A stretch of DNA of 64,000 nt, taken from assembly GCF_038957035.1 (NCBI RefSeq), contig NZ_CP152412.1, forward strand, positions 4,522,501-4,586,500. The letters are read 5' to 3'. A program made the position numbers and the translations under genes. Shown here in pieces: positions 1-8,591 of the stretch. Source of the stretch: Bradyrhizobium sp. B097. GTDB lineage: Bacteria; Pseudomonadota; Alphaproteobacteria; Rhizobiales; Xanthobacteraceae. The notes under the pieces were generated by a model. That model made no database searches and was not told where the DNA came from. It was given only the letters and a program-made list of their open reading frames with translations. Position 1 is the stretch's first letter; the number at the start of each line of letters is the position of its first letter.

Positions 1-1305
1 GTGACGCGACAGGGCGCGGTGCTGGCTGCCTTGATGATGGCAAGCTGCGTGCTACTCGGGGTAGAAGCGCGGCTCGCCAAGACCGACGCCATGCTGTTGC
101 TGACGGTCACCGCGGCGATGGGCGCGATGGCGCGGGTGTATCTGTCCTGGCAACGCGGCGAGGATCCGGCGCATCCATCATGGGCGCCGCCTGTGATCTT
201 CTGGACGGCGCTGGCGGTCGGCATCCTGATCAAGGGCCCGCTGATCCTGATGTTCGTCGGCCTTGCCATGGCCGGGCTCGCGATCCTCGATCGATCGGCG
301 GCCTGGTTCTGGCGCATGCGCCCGGTCTGGGGCCTGATGTGGACCCTGGTGCTGGTGCTGCCGTGGTTCGTGCTGATCTTCCTGCGCGCCGGCGAAACCT
401 TCTTCGCCGACTCCGTCGGCGGCGACATGCTGAGCAAGCTCGGCGCACAGGAATCCCACGGCGCGCCGCCCGGGCTCTATCTGCTGCTGTTCTGGATCAC
501 GTTCTGGCCCGGCGCGCCGCTCGCAGGCCTTGCGGCGCCGGCGGTCTGGCGCGCGCGGCGCGAGCCGGGTGCGCAGTTCCTGCTCGCCTGGTTGATCCCG
601 TCCTGGATCGTGTTCGAGGCGGTGCTGACCAAGCTGCCGCACTACGTGCTGCCGCTCTATCCGGCGATCGCAATCCTGACCGTCGGCGCGCTGGAGCGGC
701 GTGTGCTGTCGCGCTCCCCTTGGCTGTTGCGCGGCGCTGCCTGGTGGTTCGTTATCCCCGCGTTCGGCGCTGTGCTGGTGATCGTCGGCGCCATCAAGGC
801 GATCCATCAGCCGGTGTTTCCGGCCTGGCCGTTGTTCGCGGTGGCGATGGTGTTCGGCCTGATCGCCTGGTGGATGTTCGAGGACAGCCGCGCCGAGCGC
901 TCGCTGCTCAATGCGGTGATCGCCGCGGCGCTGATGGCGGGCGCCACCTATGGCGTGGTGCTGCCGCGGCTCACCACCGTGTTTCCGAGCCAGGAGGTCG
1001 CGCGTGCGCTGCGCAATGTGACCTGCGTCGGCCCGAAGGCGGCGGCTGCCGGCTTCCACGAGCCGAGCCTCGTATTCATGACCGATACCTCAACGCTGCT
1101 CACCGACGGATCCGGTGCCGCGGATTTCCTGGGGCAGGGCTCCTGCCGCTTCGCGCTGGTCGAACAGCGCTCCGAGCGCGCCTTCGTGCAACGCGCCGAG
1201 GCGATCGGCCTGCGCTACAACGCGCCGGTGCGGATCGAGGGCTACAACATCTCGCAGGGCAAGGCCGTTTCGATCGCGATCTTCCGTTCCGAAGGGACGG
1301 AGTGA
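1..1305 (+). CDS. ArnT-like polyprenyl-phosphate glycosyltransferase, 5'-partial
   Basis: This is an integral-membrane glycosyltransferase of the ArnT/GT83 type, which moves a sugar from a polyprenyl-phosphate donor to lipid A or LPS core on the periplasmic face. The visible 434 residues hold about eight hydrophobic segments. The conserved stretch ARLAKTDAMLLL lies near residue 24, whereas in full-length proteins of about 550 residues it lies well over 100 residues in. The N-terminus with its first periplasmic loop is therefore probably left of the window, and the GTG at base 1 is not a convincing start. The stop TGA is followed at once by the ATG of the PAP2 gene, so the two are co-transcribed. 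The family call is firm. The sugar is unknown; the operon partners suggest a hexuronic acid or hexose. Confidence 0.8.
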   Translation: MTRQGAVLAALMMASCVLLGVEARLAKTDAMLLLTVTAAMGAMARVYLSWQRGEDPAHPSWAPPVIFWTALAVGILIKGPLILMFVGLAMAGLAILDRSAAWFWRMRPVWGLMWTLVLVLPWFVLIFLRAGETFFADSVGGDMLSKLGAQESHGAPPGLYLLLFWITFWPGAPLAGLAAPAVWRARREPGAQFLLAWLIPSWIVFEAVLTKLPHYVLPLYPAIAILTVGALERRVLSRSPWLLRGAAWWFVIPAFGAVLVIVGAIKAIHQPVFPAWPLFAVAMVFGLIAWWMFEDSRAERSLLNAVIAAALMAGATYGVVLPRLTTVFPSQEVARALRNVTCVGPKAAAAGFHEPSLVFMTDTSTLLTDGSGAADFLGQGSCRFALVEQRSERAFVQRAEAIGLRYNAPVRIEGYNISQGKAVSIAIFRSEGTE

Positions 1306-2151
1306 ATGCCGGCGCCGCCAGCCACCGCGGAATCCGTCAACTATTTCGGACGATTGCTGACGCTGGTCTGGCTATCCTTTGCCCAGCTCGTGCGCGCGCC
1401 GTCGCATTCGCGCCGGGCCGAGGCGGCGCGACGCTCCGCGCGCCATGGACTCCTGCTCGTCGTCGTCACTGGTGCCGTGATCATCACTCTGATGTATGCG
1501 GTCGATGTCGCCGAGATCAGCCTGATGCCGCCACGCGGCACGCCGGGTCTCTGGTGGGTGAAGACGCTCACCGATTTCGGCAAGGACGAGTATGTGCTGT
1601 GCGCGCTTGGCTTGCTGCTGACTGCGGTCGCCTTGGCGGCGCCTGCGCTGCGCGGTGTGCCGCGCGCGACTTTGCTCGGGCTAGGAACGAGGCTGCAATA
1701 CCTGTTCCTGTCGGTCGTGTTGTCGGTGGCGGTCGGTGAACTGATCAAGTGGATCGTCGGCCGCGGGCGGCCGTTTGTCGGCGGCAAGGCCAACGCGTTC
1801 AACTTCCAGCATTTCGCCGGCACCGAGGCCTATTCGAGCTTTCCGTCGGGACATTCGATCACGGCATTTGCGCTGGCCTTCGCCGTGTCGGCTGTGTGGC
1901 CACGTGCACGGGGCGTGATGCTGGTCTATGCGCTGATCATCATCGCGACACGGCTTGTGCTGCTGGCCCATCATCCGAGCGACGTGCTGGCCGGCGCGCT
2001 GGTTGGCGTGATCGGCGCAATGGCCGTGCGCTACTGGTTCGCCGCCCGCCGCCTTGGTTTCGCCATTGATCGGGATGGCACCGTGTTGGCGCTGTCGGGA
2101 CCGTCGGAAGAGCGCCTTAAAAGGGTTGCGAGGAACGCCTTCGCCCCATAA
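1306..2151 (+). CDS. PAP2-family membrane phosphatase
   Basis: A 281-residue membrane phosphatase of the PAP2 (lipid phosphatase) superfamily. All three active-site motifs are visible: KWIVGRGRP (K-x6-RP), PSGH in SFPSGHS, and R-x5-H-x3-D in TRLVLLAHHPSD. About five transmembrane segments surround them. Such enzymes remove phosphate from undecaprenyl pyrophosphate, lipid A or phosphatidyl lipids in the periplasm. It starts directly after the stop of the upstream glycosyltransferase and is followed by a GT2 and a LAB_N protein, so a role in recycling the lipid carrier or in lipid A dephosphorylation is a reasonable inference. The exact substrate cannot be read from sequence. Confidence 0.88.
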   Translation: MPAPPATAESVNYFGRLLTLVWLSFAQLVRAPSHSRRAEAARRSARHGLLLVVVTGAVIITLMYAVDVAEISLMPPRGTPGLWWVKTLTDFGKDEYVLCALGLLLTAVALAAPALRGVPRATLLGLGTRLQYLFLSVVLSVAVGELIKWIVGRGRPFVGGKANAFNFQHFAGTEAYSSFPSGHSITAFALAFAVSAVWPRARGVMLVYALIIIATRLVLLAHHPSDVLAGALVGVIGAMAVRYWFAARRLGFAIDRDGTVLALSGPSEERLKRVARNAFAP

Positions 2152-2164
2152 AAGCGGTCGCCCG

Positions 2165-2995
2165 ATGGCCGGATCGGGCGGGTTCCATCCGCTGCCAACA
2201 CCAACCACGAGTGCCGATTTGCCTGCTTCCGACCAGACGCCGGTCGCCGTTTCCATCGTCGTGCCCGTGCGCAACGAGGCGGACAATATCGCGCCGCTGA
2301 TCGCCGAGATCGCGGCGGCGCTCGACGGCCGCTGGGCCTACGAGATCGTCTACGTCAATGACGGCTCGACCGACGCCACCGGCGAACGCCTGAGCGCGAT
2401 CATGGCGCAGCGGCCCAATCTCCGGCAACTCCGGCACACCGTCTCGTCGGGCCAGTCGGCTGCCGTGCGCAGCGGCGTGCGCGCCGCGCGCGGGGCGATC
2501 GTGGCAACGCTTGACGGGGACGGCCAGAACGATCCGGGCTTTCTGCCCAACCTGATCGCGGCGATCGAGAGCGGCAACGGCCGGGTCGGCCTCGCCGCGG
2601 GCCAGCGTGTCGGACGCAAGGACACCGGCTTCAAGAAGCTGCAATCGCGGATCGCCAACGCCGTGCGCAGCATCATCCTGCGCGACGGCACCCGCGACAC
2701 CGGATGCGGCTTGAAGGCGTTTCCGCGCGAGGTGTTTCTGGCGATGCCCTATTTCGACGGGCTGCATCGTTTCCTTCCGGCGCTGGTCCGCCGCGAGGGG
2801 CTGGCGATCGCCTACGTCGACGTCGTCGACCGCCCGCGCCATTCCGGCGTGTCGAATTATGGCTTCTTCGACCGGCTCTGGATCGGGATCATGGATCTCG
2901 GCGGCGTGTGGTGGCTGATCCGCCGCAAGAAGCCGACGCCGGTCGTCACTGAAGTGACGGGCACTGAAGTGCCTGACGTGACCGAGGTGAAGTGA
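2165..2995 (+). CDS. GT2 family glycosyltransferase, DPM1-like polyprenyl-phosphate sugar synthase
   Basis: A 276-residue cytoplasmic-face glycosyltransferase of family GT2. The N-terminal half shows the nucleotide-sugar fold: VSIVVPVRNE near residue 30, VNDGSTD, and the DxD-type metal motif in LDGDGQNDP. Members of this type join a sugar from a nucleotide donor to dolichyl- or undecaprenyl-phosphate. The ATG at 2165 is preferred; a longer in-frame reading from 2054 would run into the PAP2 gene and adds no family sequence. Only a short hydrophobic patch is present near the C-terminus, so it may rely on the LAB_N protein encoded next for membrane attachment. Its stop overlaps the next ATG by one base (TGATG). 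RgtE-like GalA-carrier synthases of Rhizobium are a plausible comparison. Confidence 0.86.
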   Translation: MAGSGGFHPLPTPTTSADLPASDQTPVAVSIVVPVRNEADNIAPLIAEIAAALDGRWAYEIVYVNDGSTDATGERLSAIMAQRPNLRQLRHTVSSGQSAAVRSGVRAARGAIVATLDGDGQNDPGFLPNLIAAIESGNGRVGLAAGQRVGRKDTGFKKLQSRIANAVRSIILRDGTRDTGCGLKAFPREVFLAMPYFDGLHRFLPALVRREGLAIAYVDVVDRPRHSGVSNYGFFDRLWIGIMDLGGVWWLIRRKKPTPVVTEVTGTEVPDVTEVK

Positions 2996-3333
2996 TGCTG
3001 ATTCAGTTCGGCCAGGCGCTCAGCGCCTATTTCTACGAAGTGTTCATCGCCAAGTTCGACTTCTGGCTGGCGTTCGGCCTGATCGCGCAATTGTTCTTCA
3101 CCGCGCGCTTCCTGGTGCAGTGGATTTCCAGCGAGCGCGCCGGCCAGAGCGTGGTGCCGATGGCGTTCTGGTTTTTCTCGATGGGCGGCGGGTTGATGAC
3201 GCTGATCTACGGGTTCGCCAAACGCGAGCCTGTCATCATCATCGGGCAGGGCCTCGCGACGCTGATCTACATCCGTAACATCATGCTGATCGTGAAGAAC
3301 CGCGCCAAGGCGTCGAAGACGCTCGACAGCTGA
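2995..3333 (+). CDS. Small LAB_N (lipid A biosynthesis N-terminal) domain membrane protein
   Basis: A 112-residue protein with three hydrophobic segments, made up almost entirely of the LAB_N domain. The typical core is visible as FDFWLAFGLIAQLFFTARFLVQW and the following SERAGQSVVPMAFWFFS, then GLATLIYIRNIMLI. The domain is also found at the N-terminus of some lipid A enzymes and as a small partner of DPM1-like synthases. It overlaps the GT2 stop by one base, which argues for translational coupling and a complex with that enzyme. A GTG one codon earlier (2992) is an alternative start. The biochemical role of the domain is not well defined. The family assignment is sound. Confidence 0.85.
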   Translation: MLIQFGQALSAYFYEVFIAKFDFWLAFGLIAQLFFTARFLVQWISSERAGQSVVPMAFWFFSMGGGLMTLIYGFAKREPVIIIGQGLATLIYIRNIMLIVKNRAKASKTLDS

Positions 3334-3531
3334 TCCTCGTGGTCGTCAGTGCGACGAGCGGCATGCTGGGCCTCCTCGACAATCTCGATGGAGTTCAGCA
3401 CCGGGCTCCGCTCGACATTGTGATCGAAACAAAGCGACGGTCAAACAATCGCCCCAAGGCGTATGGCATCTACGCTTCGTTGTGGGCGTGGCTGCATCCC
3501 GAGACAATGCGCCAAGGGATGCGGGGCGTTG

Positions 3532-5337
3532 ATGACCAGCCGTGGCGAACCGACCAAAGCGCGTGGCTATCGATCGGGTGTCCATGATGTTCCGATGCTT
3601 GACGAGCCGCCGCTGACCGGCGAGCGCGGCCTGCCGGACCGGCGTGCAGTCAGTATGCGCTGGATGGCGGGGACGATTCTGATCGGGACCGCGGCCGTCG
3701 CGCTCCTTGGTGGCGCGCTGCGCGGTGCATTCGGCTATCGCACGCGATTCGCAGCATCGCCGGTCGTTTCACTTCCGCGTTTCACCGGGCAGGTGGTTGA
3801 CGAGGCGCGGCGCGGCGATCGTCTGGATCGGCGACCAGGCTCGCAAGGCAGTCCGTCGGCGCTCAAGATCGAGCAGCTCAGCGATGCCGGCTCGGTCCGT
3901 CGATTTACCCGTGTGTCAGCGCGGCTCGCGGAGATCGATCCCGAACCACAACAGGATCGTCGTCGCGAAGCACCGGCAGACGGCAAGGACGAGCAGCGAG
4001 CCAACGTGCAATTGCTGTCGGAGTTACCGGCGATCATACGGGCGGGTCCATCACGCCGCGGGCTGCCGGGCCGCACCAGCTCCTATGCTGACGGTGAAGA
4101 TGTGCCGCAGCCGCATTCTCCGATCGGGGAGGCTGTCAACGTAACCAACCTTCCGAAGTCGCCTTCCTCGTCGCGTCACCATCGACATGTCGTTATCGCA
4201 AGGAGCGGTGACACGCTGTCCGCCATTCTGCGGGCGTTGGCCGCGGCTGCCGAGGACGCGCCGTCGATCCTTGCCGCTTTCCCGTCGCCTGGCAGTCAAG
4301 AGACGCTGGCTGGTGGCGAGAAGATCACGATCACCGAACAGGACGGAGACGCCGGGTCGCCCCGCGGCCACGTCGCGAAGGTGTCGATCGAACGGCCAGA
4401 CTCCAGAGTGTCCGCGGTCGGTCGCACCGACAGCGGCCAGTACCAGGCGATCGTGCCGGAACAGCCGGATGTCGCCGTGTCGAGCGGGAAATTGTTGCGT
4501 CAGTCGATCGACACCCACTCCGTCTCCGGCGAGACGCTGCGTGACGGGCTCAACGCGCTTGCACGCTCCAATCATGTCGACGAGGGGATCGTTGCTGAAC
4601 TCATGCGGCTTTGCGGCCGCGATTTCGATCTCGACGAGCCGCTCGGCGATGCCGACGTCGCCAACATCATCTATGCTCCCAACGAAATCGGCCAGCCGGA
4701 GCTGGTCTTCATCGACTTGACGGCCGGCGGGCAGGCGCGCCGCTACTATCGGTTCACGGCCCCGGACGACGGCAGCTCCGACTTCTACGATGAGGATGGT
4801 CAGTCCATCACCAAATTCCTGTTGCGCAAGCCGGTGGTCAGCGGGCGCCTTGGCGACGGCTTTGGCTGGCGTATCCATCCGATCCTCGGCGACCGCCGCT
4901 TTCATGAGGGCGTCGATTTTGCAGCACCCTATGGTTCGCCGATTGCGGCCGCCGGCGCCGGCGTCGTCGAGACCGAAGGCTTCGAGCACGGCTACGGGAA
5001 ATATATCCGCGTGCGGCACGATCGCGGCTATGAGACCACCTACGCCCACGTCGCGAATTTCCCGCCCGGGCTGAAGATCGGAGACCGTGTTCGTCAGGGC
5101 GAGACGATTGCCTATGTCGGATCGACCGGGCTCTCGACCGGACCGCATCTCTATTATGAGGTGCGGATCAACGGCCATAACGTCGACCCGCTGCGGATGA
5201 AATTGTCAGGCGGCCGGCTGCTGCAAGGCGACCTGCTTGGGGCTTTCGATCGCCAGCGGGACAGCATCGACCAGCTCGCGGCGGCCTCCGCGTTTCCACA
5301 GCGGCAGTTTGGCTCCGAACACCGGCCGCCGACGTAG
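3532..5337 (+). CDS. M23-family (LytM) peptidase with substituted zinc ligand
   Basis: A 601-residue envelope protein. One hydrophobic segment near residues 45-65 anchors it. A long, poorly conserved linker follows, then an OapA/LysM-like region around residues 219-300 beginning VVIARSGDTLSAIL. The C-terminal M23 domain covers roughly residues 440-575. H458 and D462 of the HxxxD motif (HEGVD) and H506 (TYAHV) are present. At the usual HxH motif the sequence is H539-L-Y541, so the last zinc ligand is tyrosine. Family members cut peptide crosslinks in peptidoglycan, or lack activity and switch on amidases. Start 3532 is the earliest credible ATG (3595 is an alternative). It stands alone between the envelope operon and a convergent transporter gene. 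Confidence 0.82.
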   Translation: MTSRGEPTKARGYRSGVHDVPMLDEPPLTGERGLPDRRAVSMRWMAGTILIGTAAVALLGGALRGAFGYRTRFAASPVVSLPRFTGQVVDEARRGDRLDRRPGSQGSPSALKIEQLSDAGSVRRFTRVSARLAEIDPEPQQDRRREAPADGKDEQRANVQLLSELPAIIRAGPSRRGLPGRTSSYADGEDVPQPHSPIGEAVNVTNLPKSPSSSRHHRHVVIARSGDTLSAILRALAAAAEDAPSILAAFPSPGSQETLAGGEKITITEQDGDAGSPRGHVAKVSIERPDSRVSAVGRTDSGQYQAIVPEQPDVAVSSGKLLRQSIDTHSVSGETLRDGLNALARSNHVDEGIVAELMRLCGRDFDLDEPLGDADVANIIYAPNEIGQPELVFIDLTAGGQARRYYRFTAPDDGSSDFYDEDGQSITKFLLRKPVVSGRLGDGFGWRIHPILGDRRFHEGVDFAAPYGSPIAAAGAGVVETEGFEHGYGKYIRVRHDRGYETTYAHVANFPPGLKIGDRVRQGETIAYVGSTGLSTGPHLYYEVRINGHNVDPLRMKLSGGRLLQGDLLGAFDRQRDSIDQLAAASAFPQRQFGSEHRPPT

Positions 5338-5355
5338 CCTCGAAGGCACGTCCGA

Positions 5356-7038
5356 TCAAAGCCGCCCGGGCGCCGGCAGTTCGGCCGCCTCGACCGCATT
5401 CGCGCGATCGGCCGCAGTCTCGCCGGCGGCATCGAGCACGGGATAGGCGACCGAGCAGATGTGCGAATGGATGCGGCGAAGGTCGCGCAGCACGTCGAGA
5501 TGCAGCGAGGTGGTCTCGATGGTCTCGGGCCGGCCTTCGCGCAGACGCTCCAGATGGCGCTCGACGGCGGCAAGCTCGGCCGCGCGCAGCGCCGCCTTCT
5601 CCGTGAGCAGCTTGCGCGCCTCGGCGGCGTCGCCCGACATGAACACACCGAACGCGAGCCGCAGCGAGTCGATCGTGCGCTTGTGGAACGCCGACAATTC
5701 CTCGGCGCCTTCGGCCGAGAATTGCAGGCGATGCTTGATCTTCTTGGTCGCGAGCTCGCTCAGATTCTTGTCGATGATGTCGCCGATATGCTCGAGATTG
5801 ATCGCGAATGCGACGATCTCCATGGCGCGCTGACCCTCGCGCTCGTCCAGGCTGCCCCGGGTAAGCTTCGTGACGTAAAGCTTGATCGCCTCGTTCAGCC
5901 GGTCGACGGTGTTGTCCATCTTCGACACCTGGTCGACCATTGCGCGATCGTTGGTCAGCATCGCCGTCATCACCTTGCGCAACATGGCCTCGGTGTGGTC
6001 GCCCATATGCAGCACCTCGCGCGCGGCATCGGCCAGCGCGAGTGACGGCGTCTCCAGCGCGCTCTCGTCGAGATAGCGTGGCCGTGACGGATCGGTCTCC
6101 TGCGCCCGCTTGGGCAACAGCCGCTCGAGCAGACGCGCCAAGTGGTCGAGCACGCCGATGAACAGCAGCGCGGTCACAACGTTGAAGGCAATGTGGAACA
6201 GCGCGGTCGCCTTGGCGAGATCCGGCTGCCAGGCGTAGATATGCTCGGTGATCGGACGCAGGAACGGCGCCACCAGCAGGATACCGATGACGCGGTTGAC
6301 GAGGTTGCCGACCGGCAGCCGGTAGCTCGCCGGATTGTCGCGCCGCGCCCCCTCCATCAACGGATTGACGGCGCTGCCGAGATTGGCGCCGAGCACGAGG
6401 GCGAACGCGGCATAGGGCGAGATGAACTGCGAATAGGCCAGCGACATCACCAGCAGCACGCTGGCGACGCTGGAATGAACCAGCCAGGTCACGATTGCGC
6501 CGATCAGGATGCAGAGCACGGGATCGCCGGTGATCGCGTTCAGGAAAACGCGCACGCCCGGGGCATTCTCGGCCGGCGCCATCGTGTCGAGCAGGATATG
6601 CAGCGCGAGCAGCATCAGACCGAGGCCGATCGAGACGCGGCCGAGATCCTTGATCCGGGAGCGCGGCCCGCTGCGGAATGCGACGAGGCCGACAATGAAC
6701 AGCACCGGCGCCACGGCGGCGACGTTGAACGACAGCACCTGCGCGATCAGCGTGGTGCCGATATTGGCGCCGAGCATGATCGCAAGCGCCGGCACCAGGC
6801 TGACGATCTCCTCGGCGGCGAAGGAACTGGTGATCAGGGCGGTCGCGGTCGAGCTCTGGAGCAGGGCGGTCAGGCCGAGGCCGGCGCCAAGGGCACTGAA
6901 GCGGTTGTTCAGCGCCCGAGCCAGCAACAGCCGCAAATCGGGCCCGAAGGCCCGCAGAATCCCGCTGTGGACCATATGCAGGCCCCACAGCAGGAGCGCG
7001 ACGCCCCCCATCAGATCAAGCAGAACAAGACTTCCCAT
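5356..7038 (-). CDS. Na/Pi cotransporter family protein with PhoU-like domain
   Basis: A 560-residue inner-membrane protein of the Na+/phosphate cotransporter II family. Two inverted Na_Pi_cotrans repeats fill about the first 310 residues. The first has the QSSTATALITSSF signature, and the matching VHSSVASVLLVMS lies in the second. The C-terminal 220 residues are helical and PhoU-like, typical of the bacterial YjbB/NptA type, and would sense or limit phosphate flux. The ATG at 7038, preceded by AGGAAGT, is preferred over a TTG seven codons upstream. Its gene converges with the M23 peptidase gene with only 18 bases between them. The bacterial direction of transport (import or export) is not settled by sequence. 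Confidence 0.88.
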   Translation of the reverse strand: MGSLVLLDLMGGVALLLWGLHMVHSGILRAFGPDLRLLLARALNNRFSALGAGLGLTALLQSSTATALITSSFAAEEIVSLVPALAIMLGANIGTTLIAQVLSFNVAAVAPVLFIVGLVAFRSGPRSRIKDLGRVSIGLGLMLLALHILLDTMAPAENAPGVRVFLNAITGDPVLCILIGAIVTWLVHSSVASVLLVMSLAYSQFISPYAAFALVLGANLGSAVNPLMEGARRDNPASYRLPVGNLVNRVIGILLVAPFLRPITEHIYAWQPDLAKATALFHIAFNVVTALLFIGVLDHLARLLERLLPKRAQETDPSRPRYLDESALETPSLALADAAREVLHMGDHTEAMLRKVMTAMLTNDRAMVDQVSKMDNTVDRLNEAIKLYVTKLTRGSLDEREGQRAMEIVAFAINLEHIGDIIDKNLSELATKKIKHRLQFSAEGAEELSAFHKRTIDSLRLAFGVFMSGDAAEARKLLTEKAALRAAELAAVERHLERLREGRPETIETTSLHLDVLRDLRRIHSHICSVAYPVLDAAGETAADRANAVEAAELPAPGRL

Positions 7039-7354
7039 ACTTCCTGGATATCCCGGCAAATTCGAGTCGAAGGGGTCACGCTATCGTCAAATGACCTGGG
7101 ATCAACCCCTTTTGTTCCTGTCGGAACCGGCTTGTCGGAAGGGCCTGTAACGAGCGCGGGCCGCCAATTGAGGCACTGAGTTCAACTGAGCCGGCCTCAT
7201 GGTTCAACGGTGAGGCCCGGTAAATGAATCTCGAACATGACCGCTCAATTGCGATTGGTTCCGCTAGGCAGTTTCCAATCTTTCCCCGTTATGACAGTGG
7301 GAACGAGAAGCTGTCCAGCCGAGAAGCTATCCAGAAAAGGGCTTGGGGATCAGA
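7039..7354. other. Intergenic region upstream of the PilZ gene
   Basis: About 316 bases separate the divergent Na/Pi transporter and PilZ genes. No convincing gene is present. It holds an imperfect hairpin (7191-7199 with 7211-7220, CCGGCCTCA/TGAGGCCCGG) and a direct repeat GAGAAGCT(G/A)TCCAG at 7305-7318 and 7321-7334. The repeat has a 16-base period and lies just before the PilZ start. The promoters of both flanking genes must lie here, but no clear -35/-10 pair stands out. Confidence 0.5.
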
Positions 7355-7600
7355 ATGTTTGTCAATCGCCGCAAGAGCGAACGCCGTGAGTGCCGGAGCG
7401 TCGCCAAAATTCAGTTGGGCACAGGGTCGCTGCCACGCGACTGCATGATCACCGATATCTCGGCCGGCGGCGTCAAGGTGATCGCTGAATATCTGGAGAT
7501 TCCGCCGGAATTCACCATCATCCTGTCGAGCGGCAGTCCGCGTCAGTGCCGCCTGGCCTGGCGGATCGGGCACGAATTCGGCGCCCAGTTCGTCGACTGA
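7355..7600 (+). CDS. PilZ domain protein
   Basis: An 81-residue single-domain protein. The two c-di-GMP binding motifs of PilZ are visible: an arginine-rich RRKSERRE at residues 4-11 and DISAGGV (D/N-x-S-x-x-G) near residue 34, followed by the beta-barrel-like remainder ending in GAQFVD. Single-domain PilZ proteins bind cyclic di-GMP and pass the signal to motility, polysaccharide or pilus machinery. The ATG at 7355 follows GGGGAT at a good spacing; a TTG four codons earlier is less likely. It lies next to the pilus genes on the same side of the window, so a link to pilus or adhesion control is possible but is inference only. Confidence 0.86.
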   Translation: MFVNRRKSERRECRSVAKIQLGTGSLPRDCMITDISAGGVKVIAEYLEIPPEFTIILSSGSPRQCRLAWRIGHEFGAQFVD

Positions 7601-7739
7601 TCCGGCCGCCAAGCTGGCGGCTCGGGCTGCATCCGGCACCGCTTCTGGGCCGGATGACGGCGAGATGATGGCATCCTTAACCGGAACTTAGGGTTAAGCT
7701 GTGAGCATCCCGGAACCTTCGCTGTTCCGAGTCTCATTG

Positions 7740-8564
7740 ATGTCTGACAAACTACCCCGACCTGCAGGCCGCATGCACCGTCTCGCCGGCTCGGCATCTG
7801 CCGTGCTCCTGCTGATCGGGCTGTCTGCCTGTCAGACCTCGGGTCCGTCCGATATCACTGGGTCATTGGGCGATACGGCGGAGTCCACGCCGGCCCCAGC
7901 CGACCCGCGGCGCGACATCGCGACCTACCACGAGCGCGTCCGCGCCAACCCCAAGGACACCGACTCCGCGCTGAAATACGCCCGGGCGCTGCGCGCCACC
8001 GGCCAGCGGGCGCAGGCGGTCGCGGTCATGGAGCAGGCGGTGCTGGCGCAGCCCAGCAACAAGGCGCTGCTCGCCGGCTACGGACGGGCGCTCGCCGACA
8101 ACGGCAATTTCCAGCAGGCATTCGACGTGCTCGGGCGCGCCCACACCCCGGAAGACCCGGACTGGCGCATCCTGTCGGCGCAGGGCGCCGTGCTCGATCA
8201 GCTCGAGCGCCACGACGAGGCCCGCCAATATTACGCGAGCGCCCTGAAGATCGTGCCCGACGATCCATCGGTGCTCTCCAATCTCGGCCTGTCCTATCTG
8301 CTGTCGAAAGACCTGCCGAAGGCCGAGGAAACGCTGCGCCGGGCTCGGGATCGCGCGCCCGACGACATGCGGGTGCGCACCAATCTCGCCGTCGTGGTCG
8401 GCCTGCAGGGCCACCAGGCCGAGGCTGAAGCCATCATGAAGGCAGATCTGCCGCCCGATCAGGGATCAGCCAATGTCACCGCGCTGAAGCGGCTGTTGAC
8501 GCGCAGGGATGCGAGCCGCAGCGATACGGACAAGATCCCGGTCGCAGCCAGCCGCCGCGACTAG
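7740..8564 (+). CDS. TPR lipoprotein, TadD-like
   Basis: A 274-residue secreted lipoprotein with tetratricopeptide repeats. The N-terminus has a hydrophobic stretch ending in the lipobox LSAC near residue 31. From about residue 75 onwards there are four to five TPR units with the usual small-residue pattern (for example ALKYARALRATGQRAQAV and SNLGLSYLLSKDLPKAE). TadD is the TPR lipoprotein of tad pilus systems, acting as a pilotin or assembly factor. This gene converges with cpaE, 27 bases apart, which supports that role. The start could also be the GTG at 7701; the ATG at 7740 gives the more normal signal peptide length. Confidence 0.75.
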   Translation: MSDKLPRPAGRMHRLAGSASAVLLLIGLSACQTSGPSDITGSLGDTAESTPAPADPRRDIATYHERVRANPKDTDSALKYARALRATGQRAQAVAVMEQAVLAQPSNKALLAGYGRALADNGNFQQAFDVLGRAHTPEDPDWRILSAQGAVLDQLERHDEARQYYASALKIVPDDPSVLSNLGLSYLLSKDLPKAEETLRRARDRAPDDMRVRTNLAVVVGLQGHQAEAEAIMKADLPPDQGSANVTALKRLLTRRDASRSDTDKIPVAASRRD

Positions 8565-8591
8565 AGCGCTCTCACGCGAACGTCTGGAAGG

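Noticed and set aside
178..1059. Long open frame on the minus strand opposite the ArnT-like gene
   Set aside because: It is rich in Arg, His, Gln and Asp and has no family features; it is a GC-rich shadow of the plus-strand gene.
3339..3587. Short plus-strand frame between the LAB_N and M23 genes
   Set aside because: It overlaps the start of the M23 gene, has no domain and an unremarkable start region.
5168..6988. Second minus-strand frame over the Na/Pi transporter gene
   Set aside because: Another frame of the same gene; the composition is Arg/Ala/Gly-rich without membrane segments, whereas the chosen frame has all the transporter motifs.
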